From positions 402,550 through 466,549 of the forward strand of contig JAPXFY010000031.1 in NCBI GenBank assembly GCA_030674185.1: 64,000 nucleotides of DNA. Reading direction: 5' to 3'. This DNA comes from Monoplex corrugatus (Eukaryota; Mollusca; Gastropoda; Littorinimorpha; Ranellidae). Below the pieces are notes generated by a model, which made no database searches, was not told the origin of the DNA, and worked only from the letters and a program-made list of their open reading frames with translations. Each line of letters starts with the position of its first letter. The stretch's first letter is position 1. A program made the translations under genes and the position numbers. Below are positions 1 through 12,702 of this stretch, one piece after another.

Positions 1-231
1 ATCCACAGCTGACATACATTTTTGACAATGAGTGCATAGTGCAGAACCAGTCCTTGTTTTTACTACTGATATTCCTTTGTTGACGGCAGACATTTTTTCA
101 GAAGTAAAATATCTAGTTTGATGTACTTCTGTTCTTCTAGAATTGACATTTTCAGAAGAACTGTTTAGAAGGCGCGTTTGTGAATTGTATGTAAGAGATT
201 TAGGACATCTGTACTGGCCGAATCAGAAATA

Positions 232-436
232 AAGACAGAGAGAGGGAGACAGAAGAAGAAGATAGATGGGGAGAGAGAGGGGGCAAGGTGGGAGGGAGGG
301 AGAGGGAGAAAGAGACAGAGACAGAGAGAGACAGACAGAGAGAGAGAGAGGGGCACAGAGAGAGATAGAGGCAGAGAGAGACAGACAGACAGAGACAGAG
401 AGAGAGAAAGAGAGAGACAGGGAGAGACAAGGAGAG
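232..436. repeat. Purine-rich (GA/GACA)n low-complexity tract
   Basis: The plus strand is almost purely purine with short GAGA and GACA words. The open frames across it are low-complexity Leu/Ser or Arg/Glu strings and are not genes. Unique sequence flanks it up to position 630. Confidence 0.9.
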
Positions 437-628
437 CATGCAGAAAGGTGGAATGTGGCAGCCTCATGCCAATAGTTGTGTAGGTTACTCTATGTCTGCC
501 ACAATTGAACACAATACAGTTGAAGCCTATCAGATGAGGAAATTGTTCACTGGAAAACCTTTCAAACTTGAGATAAAAGGGATATGACGTATGCCCGCTT
601 TTACTTGACACGTATCGATATACCCAAA

Positions 629-1342
629 ACTGAGTGCTACATAGCCAACGTACCATGACAGAAGGCATGTAGCACATTCTACAATAGTAACACTGAGTGC
701 TACATGTACATAGCTAACGTACCATGACAGAAGGCATGTAGCACATTCTACAATAGTAACACTGAGTGCTACATAGCCAACGTACCATGATAGAAGGCAT
801 GTAGCACATTCTACAATAGTAACACTGAGTGCTACATAGCCAACGTACCATGACAGAAGGCATGTAGCACATTCTACAATAGTAAAACTGAGTGCTACAT
901 AGCCAACGTACCATGACAGAAGGCATGTAGCACATTCTACAATAGTAAAACTGAGTGCTACATAGCCAACGTACCATGACAGAAGGCATGTATCACATTC
1001 TACAATAGTAACACTGAGTGCTACATAGCCAACGTACCATGACAGAAGGCATGTAACACATTCTACAATAGTAACACTGAGTGCTACATGTACATAGCCA
1101 ACGTACCATGACAGAAGGCATGTAGCACATTCTACAATAGTAACACTGAGTGCTACATGTACATAGCCAACGTACCATGACAGAAGGCATGTATCACATT
1201 CTACAATAGTAACACTGAGTGCTACATGTACATAGCCAACGTACCATGACAGAAGGCATGTAACACATTCTACAATAGTAAAACTGAGTGCTATATAGTC
1301 AACGTACCATGGCAGAAGGCATGTAGCACATTCTACAATAGT
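629..1342. repeat. 63-bp minisatellite, about 11 copies
   Basis: Consecutive copies of a unit containing ACGTACCATGACAGAAGG start 63 bp apart. Some copies are 69 bp because CTACATAG becomes CTACATGTACATAG. Both lengths are multiples of three, so a 282-codon minus-strand frame stays open with a 21-residue repeating peptide. That frame has no recognisable domain, start context or splice signals, and I read it as a by-product of the repeat. Confidence 0.93.
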
Positions 1343-2420
1343 GTCTTCCATCATTGTTTTTGAATCATTAATATGCATGTTGCTTATTTTAACAAGACAG
1401 AACCCAGAAAATGGTTACAGTGGCTGCCAAAATATTTATTTGAATAACACAATTTCAGAACACACTAGATAATGCATTTTGTCCAACATTTATCATCTGT
1501 TTACAATACAAAAGTCTTTAACCAGTCAAATAAATTTTAGACAGTAATGTTTAAGACTGCATAACGCCCAAGACTGCAACAAAAGAATAAAAACAAAAAG
1601 ATATAGCATGCCTTTAAAAAGCAGTAAGTTATATTTCTACGCAGATCATTTGATACCAAACCAACACACACTTTGTTTTGCCATTACGGTAAGTCATCAA
1701 ATGTGCAAAGTATAAGACATCTCTCTTTTAGCCCCAAGTCAAACACAACAATAAACACGATACAGGGCAAAATGACAGGTCTGATTGTTCATATACATGG
1801 ACAGTCTGAAACAAAAGATAACGGTTTCTTGACATCATACATCAATGTATATTTTAACTTTTAAGTTTGTACGAAATAACACAATGGCTTATCTCAGGAA
1901 ATATCGTCTCACAATTTTATAATGACGTCAAAGAGGACAATAAGCTGTCAGAAAGTGACATACATAAATTATCAGTATGACAACATGACCTTTGTGACTG
2001 TAAGTTTGCTCATTTGGTGAGGTTTTGATTTTATGAAATAATGTTCTTTTATTCATATTTTTCATTTTGATCGGTGTTATCGCATAGCATCAATTGAAGC
2101 ACAAATTGTCATAAAATAACTCTTCACATAACGCTTCCAGCAGAAATGTACGTGTGCATTGCTTAGCTAAGCCTATTTATGAAAAAGAAGAAAAAGAAAA
2201 GCGCTTTGGTTGATTAAATATGATAATCAAAATATTCAGCTCAAGACTCATCTCCCATTCTCTCTGTTTCTCTGTCATTGCTTCCTTTAGTTAATATCAA
2301 TTACATGTATATTGTAGTTTCCTATTTTCTGTTGGTGTAATCCAAAAACAGTAACAACAGCAGGTATGTAAGTTGGCCTATGTGCAAATATCTACCTTTG
2401 CCAAATAAAGTTTCAATTAA
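1343..2420. other. AT-rich stretch with no recognisable gene
   Basis: About 1 kb of AT-rich single-copy-looking DNA. The longest frame is about 63 codons and resembles nothing I know. An AATAAA occurs near 2404, but no upstream coding sequence supports calling it a polyadenylation site. Confidence 0.6.
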
Positions 2421-2422
<2 letters not shown>

Positions 2423-2471
<49 letters not shown>

Positions 2472-2503
2472 CCTCTCTCTCTCCCTCTCTCTCTCTCGCT
2501 CTC
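2423..2503. repeat. (CT)n microsatellite
   Basis: An almost uninterrupted CT dinucleotide run of about 80 bp with a few CCC interruptions. Confidence 0.95.
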
Positions 2504-2794
2504 GGTGATGTTATTCTTAGGTTTTGGTTCTAGAATTAATAATTTTTTCATATCACATCGCATTTTTAATCTTTTCCTGAATGCAACAAAAGATTTCTGC
2601 CTGGTCACAGCCTTAAGCCATCAAACAAATCAAGGAAATGAGTGGTAATAGAAATGGGCTCCAAGCGATCCTTTCACGGAGAAGATATTTTAATTGATAG
2701 CACCACATAATTCTGATCATGAAAATTATCTCTGCGGCTTTTCATGAAAGAATCGGCCTCACCTTCTGTACATGAATCAAGATCAACAGCATTC

Positions 2795-2864
2795 TTCTTC
2801 TTCTTTTTGTTACTATTATTATAATTATTATTATTTTGTTATTATTATTGTTGTTGTTGTTGTT
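2795..2864. repeat. TTC, TTA and TTG trinucleotide microsatellites
   Basis: Runs of TTC, TTA and TTG follow one another and end directly at the splice-donor side of the putative minus-strand exon at 2867-3003. In that reading they are the first intronic bases. Confidence 0.85.
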
Positions 2865-2866
2865 AC

Positions 2867-3003
2867 CTGGCGCAGCAGTTACCATGACCGGCTGATCATT
2901 GTCCTTCTGGGACAAAACGACGCCCAGAGCTATGGCCAGCCCGATGGCAGCGGCAACAAAGACACCCAGAAAGAAATACAGCCATCTGCTGTGTCCATAT
3001 TGC
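2867..3003 (-). CDS. Probable internal exon encoding a membrane signal anchor; gene not identified
   Basis: On the minus strand a 137-bp open segment lies between an acceptor-like pyrimidine-rich tract ending in AAAAG and a strong donor, CCAG|GTAACA. It enters in phase 2 and leaves in phase 1. It encodes about 45 residues: a short basic stretch (KRQYGHSR), a hydrophobic helix of about 23 residues (WLYFFLGVFVAAAIGLAIAL and on), then a polar tail QKDNDQP. The basic-then-hydrophobic order fits a type II signal anchor, as in membrane-bound ectoenzymes, but the family cannot be named from one exon. The acceptor abuts the (CA)n tract at 3013-3139. Codon-like composition and paired splice signals argue against chance; no other exon of this gene is visible in the window. 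Confidence 0.45.
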
Positions 3004-3010
3004 CTTTTAA

Positions 3011-3741
<731 letters not shown>

Positions 3742-3815
3742 AATAATAATAATAATAATTACAATATTTATATAGCGCAAAATCTTGATAAAATCAAATC
3801 TAAGCGCTGAAGCAG

Positions 3816-3888
3816 ACACACACGCAAGCACGCACGCACGCACGCACGCACACACACGCACGCACGCACGCACGCACACACACGCACG

Positions 3889-3959
<71 letters not shown>

Positions 3960-3962
3960 ACA
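3816..3962. repeat. (GCAC)n and (CA)n microsatellite in the LINE 3' UTR
   Basis: GCAC/CACG tetranucleotides grade into pure CA repeats. A (G)n run follows at about 4100-4116. Confidence 0.93.
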
Positions 3963-4134
3963 CGCATGGCTATAAATGGGAGGAAAGAATAAAAGCAATA
4001 AAAGCAAGAATAAAAGCAATTGAAAATTATAGAGAGCATAGCATATACAATTATATATTATAACCATGTGATTCCCCTCCGAGCGGAGACAGGCTGCAGG
4101 GGGGGGGGGGGGGGGGTTGAGTGAGGTTAGGATT

Positions 4135-5472
4135 TTATGCGGAGGAGAAAAGGTGAGTATTGAGAGCGGACTTGAAGGAGACAAAAGTAGGTTGCTGACG
4201 GACTGAGAGAGGAAGTTTGTTCCAGGAGAGTGGACCAGAAACAGAGAAGGCTCGTGGACCATAGGTATTGAGCTTAGTGCGTGGAAAGCGAAAAGTCAGA
4301 GGATCGGAGGCAGAGCGGAGGGTACGTGAGGGAACATAGATCTCAAGTAGGCTTGACAGGTAATCGGGGGCTGCGTTATTAAGGCTTTTGTAGCACATGG
4401 TGTCTAGTTTGTACTGTATGCGCTTTGATACAGGGAGCCAGTGAAGTTGTGCCAGGAGAGGAGATATGTGGTCAGCTTTTTTCTTTTTGAGTACAAGGCG
4501 TACAGCATTGTTTTGAATGCGCTGTAGGATGTGAATGGTGGAGGCAGGAAGACCAGACAGGAGTGAATTGCAATAGTCAATGCGAGACATTATGAAGGAG
4601 AGAACGAGTTTTGCAGTTGTTTCGACAGAGAGATACTTCCTGATCAGCCTTATACGATGGAGATGATAGTAGCAAGATCTGGCAGTTTGAGAAACAAAGT
4701 TGTTCATGGAGAGGGTAGAGTCAATGCAGATACCAAGGTTTTTAGCTGAATCAGAAATTGGGACTGATGTGTTACATAATGGGAGAGAAAGAGGAGGCAG
4801 CTGAGAAAGTTTCTGACGGGTGCCAATGAGGATAGCTTCTGTCTTGTCGTCATTAAACTGAAGTTTGTTGAACGTCATCCAGTTCTTAATGTCTGAGTAA
4901 CACTCAGTGGTGCGAGTCAACAGGCGCTGTATATTATCAGGTGAGTCACTGTCTTGAAGTTGGGTGTCATCAGCATAGAAATGGTGTTTTATAGAGTGGG
5001 AGTTGATGATGGTGGACAGGGGGGAGGTGTAAAGAGTGAAAAGAACAGGGCCAAGGACAGATCCTTGTGGAACACCACAGGTCAGGTATGCCGGTTGAGA
5101 GTAAGTGCCATTGATGAGAACAGTTTGTTTTCTGTTTGATAGATAAGAAGTGAACCAGGAGAGAGCAATGTCAGAGATGCCAAAAGTATGATGAAGTCTA
5201 GAAAGGAGAATACCATGGTCAATGGTATCGAAGGCTGCAGACAGATCGAGGAGTGTGAGGAGAGAGACTTTGCCAGTATCAGTTGCAAGGAGGAGATTGT
5301 TGAGAATGTGTAGTAGGGCAGTTTCAGTGCTATGGCACTGGCGGTAGGCTGACTGGAAAGGATTGAGGAGATTGTTGGCAGACAGGTGAGAGTTCAGCTG
5401 GTTGAGGACGACTTTTTCAAGGAGTTTTGACAAGAAAGAGAGACTAGAGATAGGCCGGTAATTTTTCAGTTC
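4135..5472 (-). pseudogene. CR1/L2-type LINE reverse transcriptase, 5'-truncated but otherwise open
   Basis: About 445 codons stay open on the minus strand. The frame enters at ELKNYRPISSLSFLSKLLEK near 5472, already inside the reverse transcriptase. It continues with FDTIDHGILL, GVPQGSVLGP, catalytic YADDTQL, SRIDYCNSLL, LHWLPV and the C-terminal WNKLPLSVR...FKSALNTHLF typical of CR1/L2-group ORF2. The endonuclease and first reverse transcriptase motifs are lost to 5' truncation. The long intact frame indicates a recent insertion compared with the shattered RTE host. Confidence 0.9.
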
Positions 5473-5473
5473 A

Positions 5474-7130
5474 TTCTTCTGCTATTTCTCTTTTGATGCT
5501 GTTCCTTGTCCTCATCACGAATATTCATAATAGGATTTTTGTTACATGACTCATTAAGCTGATTGCATGATGGGCTTTGCATTCTATAGCTTCTGTTTTC
5601 TTTGAAAGTGCAACGAAAATTAATCTTGACATATCTTTGGGGATTTTCCTGATACAATACATTTCATTTAGGAGAACTGTTATTTTTTCAATGACCAATT
5701 CCTCCAGGACTTTAATCATCTCTGTAGTAATGTTGTCTGGTCCTGGGGCTTTTCCTGGTTTCATCTTTTTCGGTGCTACTCTAACTTCATCTTTGATAAT
5801 GGGTGGTCCTTGAACGTTCTTTCTTATAATATCTTCTTCGTTTCTGTCATCTTCAAAAAGGTCTTTAATGTACTCTCCCCATCTATCTAATATTTTATCT
5901 TTTTCCATGATAAGCTACCATCTTTCGATTTTAAGCAACCAGTTGATGTGCGTGTCTTTTTCCTGTGGGCAATTTCTTCAATTCATCTGTACATACCCTG
6001 AGGATCCGTTTTGTGTTGGTCTTCTATTTCTTTGCACTGTGTTTTCAGCCAAGTTTCTTTAGCTTTATTGCACCTACATGTACTTCTGATTTCTGTGTTT
6101 ACCTTTTTGTATTCTTCCTCTTTTCCCATTGCTTTCCTCCGTTCTTCCATCAAGCCTATAAGTTCGTTTGTCATCCAGTTCCTTTTTGCTTTTCTATCTA
6201 CCCTAGGGATTTCTTCACAAGCTTCATTTATCGAATTTCTCAACTTTGTCCATTGTTCCTCACTGTCACCAACGTCTTCCAGAGCACTGAGTTTGTTTTG
6301 AACATGTAGAGTACATTTTTCACGGATCGCTTCAACTGTGTGAAAGAATCCAAGATTTAGTTTGATGTTACTTTTGGTCTGTTTTCTTTTCTTTACTTTC
6401 AGCTGAAAATTTCCCATTGCAGGATTGTGGTCACTGTTACAGTTTGCGCCTGGTAGTGTTTCTGCTGTCAACAAAGAATTTCTAAATCCTTTATTTATCA
6501 GGATGTAGTCAATTTGAATTTCAGTATTATCTCCTGGACTCATCCATGTCCGTTTTCTTCTATTTGGCTGCTCAAACCAGGTGTTTCCTACTATGAACTC
6601 ATTCACCTGTGCCCATTCTACAAGTTTCCCTCCCCTTTCATTTTGTGTACCAAGGCCATGAGGTCCAACTATATCCTCCACCCTATCCTGTCCCACTTTA
6701 GTATTAAAATCTCCCAGTATTATTGTAACTTCCTGTGATTTACATTGAGCCTTGGTCATCTCTAATACTTCATGGAAGTTGTCAATATCGTCCTGAGTAC
6801 TTGTGGGTGTTGATGCATACACCTGGATGATACTGGGGTATCAAATAGCTTGCCATCCAATTTAACTAGCAAAACTCGGTCTGACACAGCACAGTATCCC
6901 TTGACTGATTTTGACTTGTCCTTTTCTATTATGATGCCTACTCCTTCTTCCATGTGTGTTTCCACCAGAATACATTATTGTAAGCTCGCCTGATATTATC
7001 ATGCCTGCCCCTTCCATCTCACTTCCCCTAGTCCTAAAATATTGATGTTAAGCCTTTGCATCTCCATCTTGACATTTTCTAGTTGTCCCTTTTGCAGCAA
7101 TGTCCTCACTTTCCATGTTGCAATTTTTAT
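5474..7130 (-). pseudogene. RTE copy A: APE endonuclease and start of reverse transcriptase, with frameshifts
   Basis: From 7130 leftwards the minus strand encodes ATWKVRTLLQKGQLENVK and MEMQRLNINILGLGEVRW (endonuclease start), then HMEEGVGIIIEKDKSKSVKG, VYASTPTSTQ, the catalytic-loop motif ILGDFNTKVGQ and the SDH-type motif NSDHNPAMG. It continues through a basic linker to the reverse transcriptase start, KMKPGKAPGPDNITTEMIK (about 5700-5780). At least three frameshifts separate these pieces (near 6840, 5950 and 5600), so this is dead coding sequence. In database searches such endonucleases are often mislabelled craniofacial development protein 2. Confidence 0.88.
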
Positions 7131-7848
7131 ACTTTTTTTAGTTTGATCACAGTGGCTTGCTGACAGTTGGGTGTCCTCTGTGCAGCTTGGCGGTCCTTAC
7201 CAGACGAAGGTGCTCCATTAGAGCCCTTTTTACGTCATATTCTGATCTTTCTTACTTAGGCTGGCCATGATTTATCTTGGGAAAATACGATGCTGGTTTC
7301 CCGTTGCCTTCCGTCGGTTTGTGTACGGACTCTCTGCTAGCCTTTGTCGTTCCCACGACAACCTACAAGGCAGTAAAAGTGATCTTCTTTCAGGATTTAC
7401 TCCCTTAGTGTTATTCTCTCCCGAGATAAGCACAAGGCAGTGGTGCTATTCACCCATAGCTGGGGTCTGGTTCATAGGCACCAGGGCATGTCCACACGCT
7501 GGTGGGCCTGCAAGCCGCATGTCTGGGGGCCAGACCGCCTCCGAGTCCTTTGAATTTTAGCCTGAGTCCTTGAGGTGCTCAGTTAACACATGTCACCACG
7601 AGGAGGCACAACGTAGGGCTTGCTGATGGAGGGGCTATGTACTGACAGAGAGAAACTTATGCAGCAGTGCAGGCTGAAAGTGAGGGGTGACAAGCACGCA
7701 GCCACTAGCCAACACACTAGACGCATCATATGACGTTGAGGCAGATTTCCACCTTCAAATTTGACTACCTGTATTTATACTGCAGAGGACAAGCTTTAAA
7801 CATACAAGAAAGCCAAAATATTGTTTAGTTTTGGTCAAAACATATTTT
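7131..7848. other. Probable RTE 5' untranslated region, then unassigned sequence
   Basis: About 7131-7580 lies directly upstream of the endonuclease start on the minus strand and lacks a consistent frame. Its plus-strand 97-codon frame is not homologous to anything I recognise. Nothing recognisable is seen at 7581-7848 before the minisatellite begins. Confidence 0.45.
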
Positions 7849-10575
7849 CAAGAAGGATGTAACCATACACAGTAGATATATATAGAGATAGATACATAGA
7901 TGTAACCATACACAGTAGATATATAGAGATAGATACATAGATGTAACCATACACAGTAGATATAATAGAGATAGATACATAGATGTCACCATACACAGTA
8001 GATATAGCGATAGATAGATACATAGATGTAACCATACACATAGATATATATAGAGATAGATACATAGATGTAACCATACACAGTAGATATATCGATAGAT
8101 AGATACATAGATGTAACCTACACAGTAGATATATAGATAGATAGATACATAGATGTAACCTTTACACAGTAATTTATAGATAATAGATACATAGATGTAA
8201 CCATACACAGTAGATATATAGATAGATACATAGATGTAACCATACACAGTAGCTATATAGATACATAGATGTAACCATACACAGTAGATATATAGATAGA
8301 TAGATACATAGATGTAACCATACACAGTATATATATATAGATAGATACATAGATGTAACCATACACAGTAGATATATAGAGATAGATACATAGATGTAAC
8401 CATACACAGTAGATATATAGAGTAGATACATAGATGTCACCATACACAGTAGATATATAGATGATTGATACATAGATGTAACCATACACAGTAATATATA
8501 GATAGATACATAGATGTAACCTACACAGTAGATATATAGATAGATTACATAGATGTAACCATACACAGTAGAGATATATATAGATAGATACATAGATGTA
8601 ACCATACACAGTAGATTATAGATAGATACATAGATGTAACCATACACAGTAGAGATATATAAGATAGTACATGATTGTACCATACACAGTAGGTATATAT
8701 ATAAGAGATAATACAAGTAGATGTTAACCATACACATTTAGATATATAGATAGATACATAGATGTAACCATACACAGTAGATATAGGATAGATACATAGA
8801 TGTAACCATACACAGTAGATATATAGATAGATACATAGATGTAACCATACACAGTAGATATATAACGATAGATACATAGATGTAACCATACACAGTAGAT
8901 ATAGATAGATAGATACATAATGTAACATACACAGTAGAAATATAGATAGATACAAGATGTAACCATACACAGTAGATATATAAGAGATAGATACATAGAT
9001 GTAACCATACACAGTAGATATATAGACAGATAGATACATAGATGTAACCATACACAGTAGATATATAGATAGATAGATACATAGATGTAACCATACACAG
9101 TAGATATATAGATAGATACATAGATGTAACCATACACAGTAGATATATAGATAGATAGATACATAGATGTAACCATACACAGTAGATATATAGAGATAGA
9201 TACATAGATGTAACCATACACAGTAGATATATATAGATAGATAGATACATGGATGTAACCATACACAGTAGATATATAGAGATAGATACATAGATGTAAC
9301 CATACACAGTAGATATATAGGATAGATACATAGATGTAACCATACACAGTAGATATATAGATAGATAGATACATAGATGTAACCATACACAGTAGATATA
9401 TATAGATAGATACATTGATGTAACCATACACAGTAGATATATAAGATAGATACATAGATGTAACCATACACAGTAGATATATAGATAGATAGATACATAG
9501 ATGTAACCATACACAGTAGATATATAGATAGATAGATACATAGATGTAACCATACACAGTAGATATATAGAGATAGATACATAGATGTAACCATATACAG
9601 TAGATATATAGAGATAGATACATAGATGTAACCATACACAGTAGATATATAGATAGATAGATACATAGATGTAACCATACACAGTAGATATATAGATAGA
9701 TAGATACATAGATGTAACCATACACAGTAGATATATAGAGATAGATACATAGATGTAACCATACACAGTAGATATATAGATAGATAGATACATAGATGTC
9801 ACCATACACAGTAGATATATAGATAGATAGATACATAGATGTAACCATACACAGTAGATATATAGATAGATACATAGATGTAACCATACACAGTAGATAT
9901 ATAGAGATAGATACATAGATGTAACCATACACAGTAGATATATAGAGATAGATACATAGATGTAACCATACACAGTAGATATATATAGAGATAGATACAT
10001 AGATGTAACCATACACAGTAGTATATATAGAGATAGATACATAGATGTAACCATACACAGTAGATATATAGGATAGATACATAGATGTAACCATACACAG
10101 TAGATATATAGATAGATAGATACATAGATGTAACCATACACAGTAGATATATAGATAGATAGATACATAGATGTAACTATACACAGTAGATTATAGATAG
10201 ATAGATACATAGATGTAACCATACACAGTAGATATATATAGATAGATAGATACATAGATGTAACCATACACAGTAGATATATAGATAGATAGATACATAG
10301 ATGTAACTATACACAGTAGATATATATAGATAGATAGATACATAGATGTAACCATATACAGTAGATATATAGATAGATACATAGATGTAACCATATACAG
10401 TAGATATATATAGAGATAGATACATAGATGTAACCATATACAGTAGATATATAGATAAATAGATACATAGATGTAACCATATACAGTAGATATATATATA
10501 GATAGATACATAGATGTAACCATATACAGTAGATATATAGATAGATAGATACATAGATGTAACTATACACAGTAG
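7849..10575. repeat. 39-45-bp GATA-rich minisatellite, roughly 65 copies
   Basis: Each unit contains GATGTAACCATACACAGTAG, then ATATATA and a variable number of GATA tetranucleotides. Unit length therefore varies and all frames drift, giving many Tyr/Ile/Leu-rich shadow frames of up to 509 codons on the minus strand. A variant with CCATATACAG occurs in most of the last units (10345-10530) and only rarely elsewhere. Confidence 0.96.
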
Positions 10576-11098
10576 CGTAGTACTTAGTACAACTCATTAC
10601 TGACTGGAATGTTGTGGTTTCGAATTCCCATCAGTCTCTTCGAAAATCGCTGTGGGATTTTTCGTTTCCAGTCAGCTGCTACCCAGAGTTGAGCGTGTTA
10701 CAGAGCTATGGGCTCATTGGAAAGACTGGGACAACACAGTCGAGTCTCGTCCACTTAACGGAAGCGTCATTGAGGGTGCTGCTCAAATCTTCCAACCAAC
10801 ACCACAGAAGTCTCTGTTTCTGGGAGATGGTTGACACCAAGATATATCATGACAGTAAGCACAGAGTACAGCCTTGCCACGCAGTCTCCATCCTAGATGG
10901 AACTCTGTAATATTATAGTCGTCATCCTCGTCATCATTCGCATCACACTGTAAAAACTGTTCCAGCTGCTGTGGCCATCATTGTGGCGTAGAAAATGGGA
11001 CAAAAGAAAAAAGTGAGTACAAGGATATCTCCCAAAGTGTGATGATCCTACAAACATAAATGAAAAAGAATACATAGATATACATACACATATAGACA
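10576..11098. other. Unassigned sequence; possible tRNA-like B box
   Basis: No protein similarity is recognised. The string GTGGTTTCGAATTCC near 10612-10626 resembles a polymerase III B box, as in tRNA-derived SINEs. No convincing A box precedes it, because the minisatellite ends just upstream. The right end contains the left copy of the RTE target duplication (11076-11098). Confidence 0.3.
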
Positions 11099-11565
11099 TA
11101 GATATACATCAGAAAGAGAGTCCTTGAATGTTACATAGAACCAATACTGTTGTACGGATGCGAGGCGTGGACAATCAGCAAGCAAAGCCAGAGCAAGATT
11201 GAGGCAGCCGAGATGTGGTTTCTCAGAAGAATGTTGAGAGTTCCATGGACAGCAAAGAAAACAAACGAGACAGTCTTGATGGAGGCAGACACAAATAGAT
11301 CACTCATAAGGAAGATTAGGAAAAGACAAGCAACATTTATAGGCCATTTTATGAGGAAGGGGGATTTGGAGCACCTGGTCACAACGGGAAAGCTGGAGGG
11401 AAAGAGAGCACCAGGTAGACCCAGGGAGAGAATGCTGGACGGACTTGCAGAGTGGCTGGGGATGAAGAAGGTGGGGGAGATGCTGGGGGCAACGAGAGAT
11501 AGAGATGGTTGGAAGTCCATGGTCGCCAACGCCATGCGGCAGGGCACCTGATGATGATGATGATG
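11099..11565 (+). mobile_element. RTE-type LINE copy B, 5'-truncated, with 23-bp target duplication
   Basis: About 460 bp of RTE 3' end on the plus strand, ending in a (TGA)n tail at 11550-11565. The 23 bp at 11076-11098 recur exactly at 11566-11588. A few extra bases lie between the left duplicate and the first RTE-matching base (about 11106). This is a classic target-primed insertion with heavy 5' truncation. Confidence 0.92.
11117..11551 (+). pseudogene. RTE ORF C-terminal fragment
   Basis: The open frame encodes the RTE C-terminal domain: YGCEAWTISKQSQSKIEAAE, FLRRMLRVPWTAKKTNETVL, the ATFIGHFMRKGDLEHLVTTG block and GKRAPGRPRERMLDGLAEWL, ending a few codons before the TGA-repeat tail. 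No endonuclease or catalytic reverse transcriptase boxes remain. It is a non-functional 3' remnant, but it has no internal stop, which suggests a young insertion. Confidence 0.9.
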
Positions 11566-11699
11566 AGATATACATACACATATAGACACAGATAAAGGTA
11601 TATATTTGACAGTAATATATATGCAAATGGCATGACACGCATTACAGTTTGAACACAGTACGCTGATATTATGCACATAATTACATATAATCGACATAA

Positions 11700-11927
11700 A
11701 TCAGGAATATGATTTTGTTTCTGCTTGGATAAGCATATTTATTAGTGTATAATTCAAACGTTGTCTACAAGTATGCACAAAGCTCCTTGAGCACTGTCTG
11801 AATTACAGTGACCAAAGTCACAATAAAAGATAGACTTAACAGCTTTTGAAAGGTGAAAAAAGAATAAGAGAACTAAGATGAGGTTAGATCAGATTTTTTC
11901 CTCATGAGGTGGAGGAGGGGGAGAGAC

Positions 11928-11992
<65 letters not shown>

Positions 11993-12011
11993 TGAGAGAG
12001 AGTGTGTGTGT
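11700..12011. repeat. (GA)n microsatellite after a short unassigned stretch
   Basis: No gene is visible in 11700-11920. From about 11922 to 12003 the sequence is GA dinucleotides with a few GGA interruptions, ending in a short (GT)n. Confidence 0.85.
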
Positions 12012-12182
12012 GTTTCAGTTTCAGTTTCAGTTTCAGTTTCAGTTTCAGTTTCTCAAGACGACGTCTCCACACTCTGAATGAATTCCATACACACTAACAT
12101 CACAGGTGCTATGTGTATGGTGATCATGGCATCAGCCTTAAGCCTGCACATAAACCCATGGGCTGTCAGGTCCTGAAGTCCT
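12012..12182 (+). mobile_element. Possible SINE headed by (TTTCAG)n
   Basis: Six to seven TTTCAG hexamers run into TTTCTCAAGACGACGTC and about 120 bp of non-coding sequence. A (CAGTTT)n head followed by CTCAAGG-like sequence is a layout I associate with short interspersed repeats in gastropod genomes. That is a recollection and not a search result. No clear polymerase III boxes or target duplications were found. Confidence 0.35.
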
Positions 12183-12185
12183 ACC

Positions 12186-12616
12186 TAGCATATGTTTTAC
12201 CTAGTCTATATTTTCATATAATATTCTACCTAGCATATGTTTTACCTAGTCTAATTTTCATATAATATTCTACCTACCATTTTTACCTAGTCTATATTTT
12301 CATATAATATTCTACCTACCATATGTTTTACCTAGTCTATATTTTCATATAATATTCTACCTACCATATGTTTTACCTAGTCTATATTTCATATAATATT
12401 CTCCCTACATATGTTTTACCTAATCTAATTTCATATAATATTCTACTAGCATATGTTTTCCCTAGTCTATATTTTCATATAATATTCTACCTAGCATATG
12501 TTTTACCTAGTCTATATTTTCATATAATATTCTACCTAGCATATGTTTTACCTAGTCTATATTTTCATATAATATTCTACCTAGCATATGTTTTACCTAG
12601 TCTATATTTTCATATC
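12186..12616. repeat. 45-bp AT-rich minisatellite, about 9-10 copies
   Basis: Copies of a unit starting TTTTACCTAGTCTATATTTT recur every 45 bp (for example 12501 and 12546), with single-base deletions in the left half. The rightmost copies are nearly identical, consistent with recent expansion at that end. Confidence 0.94.
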
Positions 12617-12702
12617 TAGTATTTTCTATTCAGCTATTATTGGAAACAATCTTGGATGCATGTAAATGCCATGTGTATCTGTGCATCTTATTTTTATATC
12701 AT

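Larger units (their letters stand above)
3742..5473 (-). mobile_element. CR1/L2-type LINE inserted in RTE copy A
   Basis: A 1732-bp 5'-truncated element. The heptamer TTCTTCT occurs at 3735-3741 and again at 5474-5480, and the RTE sequence is continuous across the two sides when compared with 13874-13920. The 3' end (left side) has an (AAT)n tail and a short motif TTTATATAGCGC paired with CTAAGCGCT. Microsatellites at 3816-3959 lie in its 3' untranslated region. The CR1/L2 group is assigned from the reverse transcriptase style; the exact clade is not certain. Confidence 0.88.

Noticed and set aside
530..1378. 282-codon minus-strand Cys/Val-rich repeat protein
   Set aside because: The 63-bp unit is a codon multiple; no signal peptide, exon signals or known repeat family. 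I cannot exclude expression.
7267..7560. 97-codon plus-strand ORF
   Set aside because: It lies in the probable 5' UTR of a minus-strand RTE element and shows no protein similarity.
8545..10267. Several 400-509-codon Tyr/Ile/Leu-rich minus-strand frames
   Set aside because: Products of the GATA-rich minisatellite; frames overlap each other and switch with GATA count.
10600..10900. tRNA-derived SINE with a B-box-like GTTTCGAATTCC
   Set aside because: No A box at the right distance and no 3' tail or target duplication; kept only as a low-confidence note.
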